A stretch of 6,596 bases of DNA from the NCBI GenBank assembly GCA_012728445.1, contig JAAYFA010000072.1, positions 1 to 6,596 on the forward strand. Direction: 5' to 3'. Source of the stretch: Clostridiales bacterium (lineage in GTDB: Bacteria; Bacillota; Clostridia; Oscillospirales; Acutalibacteraceae). The notes beneath the pieces were generated by a model, which saw only the letters and a program-made list of their open reading frames with translations, had not been told where the DNA came from and ran no database searches. The position numbers and the translations under genes were made by a program. Positions within the stretch are counted from its first letter, which is position 1; the number at the start of each line of letters is the position of its first letter. Below, one piece after another: positions 6,488 through 6,596 of the stretch.

Positions 6488-6501
6488 CATATATCAGACA
6501 C

Positions 6502-6578
6502 GTCCATATAGCTCAGCTGGATAGAGCACCCGCCTCCTAAGCGTGGGGTCGGAGGTTCAAATCCTCTTATGGACGCCA
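6502..6578 (+). tRNA. tRNA-Arg, anticodon CCT (reads AGG)
   Basis: This is a complete cloverleaf. Acceptor GTCCATA (6502-6508) pairs with TATGGAC (6568-6574), followed by discriminator G6575 and an encoded CCA (6576-6578). The D arm is GCTC/GAGC with GG in its loop. The anticodon loop CTCCTAA (6534-6540) gives CCT. The T arm is GGAGG, loop TTCAAAT, then CCTCT, with one G-U pair. The anticodon stem CCCGC/GCGTG has one C-U mismatch at the 28-42 position. It matches the broken neighbour at 31 of the 39 leading positions, with the differences in the acceptor strand, D loop and upper anticodon stem. It is therefore a diverged gene of the same specificity rather than a fresh duplicate. It appears functional. 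Confidence 0.93.
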
Positions 6579-6596
6579 GTGAACAACGCCGAAAGC

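Noticed and set aside
6416..6501. Group I intron in the tRNA-Arg(CCT) anticodon loop, which is known in some bacteria.
   Set aside because: Only 86 bp separate the half gene from the next tRNA, too short for a group I intron. No 3' exon able to pair with GTCTCCG follows, because the next tRNA's acceptor strand is different.

Overview
The window looks like part of a Bacillota chromosome, most likely an anaerobic Clostridia-type gut or fermenter lineage. This rests on a zapA gene followed directly by a long U32/DUF3656 protein, on clostridial-style GPH sugar symporters, on tRNAs with an encoded CCA end, and on strong purine-rich Shine-Dalgarno sites. The lineage is an inference; no marker in the window fixes a species.

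Positions 1-5952 hold one tightly packed minus-strand gene set. In transcription order it is zapA (5952-5602), a U32 peptidase-family/RlhA-like protein (5605-3530), two tandem paralogous GPH-family symporters (3487-1874 and 1801-263), and the start of dut (266 to beyond the window edge). zapA and the U32 gene overlap by 4 bp (TTGA), and the second transporter and dut overlap by 4 bp (ATGA). The other two gaps are 42 and 72 bp, and each contains a GC-rich stem-loop. This is probably one operon driven from the AT-rich stretch around 6000-6060. It mixes cell division (ZapA), probable RNA modification (U32), solute uptake (two symporters) and nucleotide-pool sanitation (dUTPase). The first two and the last are housekeeping functions, and the symporter pair looks like an insertion into or expansion of that set.

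Positions 5953-6376 carry no protein gene. They hold the zapA leader with a short perfect hairpin, a weak candidate zapA promoter, a two-part hairpin at 6095-6129, and an array of nine 11-bp units at 6136-6236. On the plus strand there is then a near-consensus promoter at 6246-6274.

That plus-strand promoter reads into a tRNA-Arg(CCT) gene that is normal from its first base through the anticodon loop and then stops matching a tRNA (6377-6415). About 86 bp further on lies a second, complete tRNA-Arg(CCT) with its own promoter (6502-6578). The arrangement suggests that the resident gene was broken at the anticodon loop and that the neighbouring copy now supplies the function. DNA to the right of 6416 may be the left end of an integrated element that brought a replacement tRNA. 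This is the most interesting feature of the window, and sequence beyond the right edge is needed to test it.
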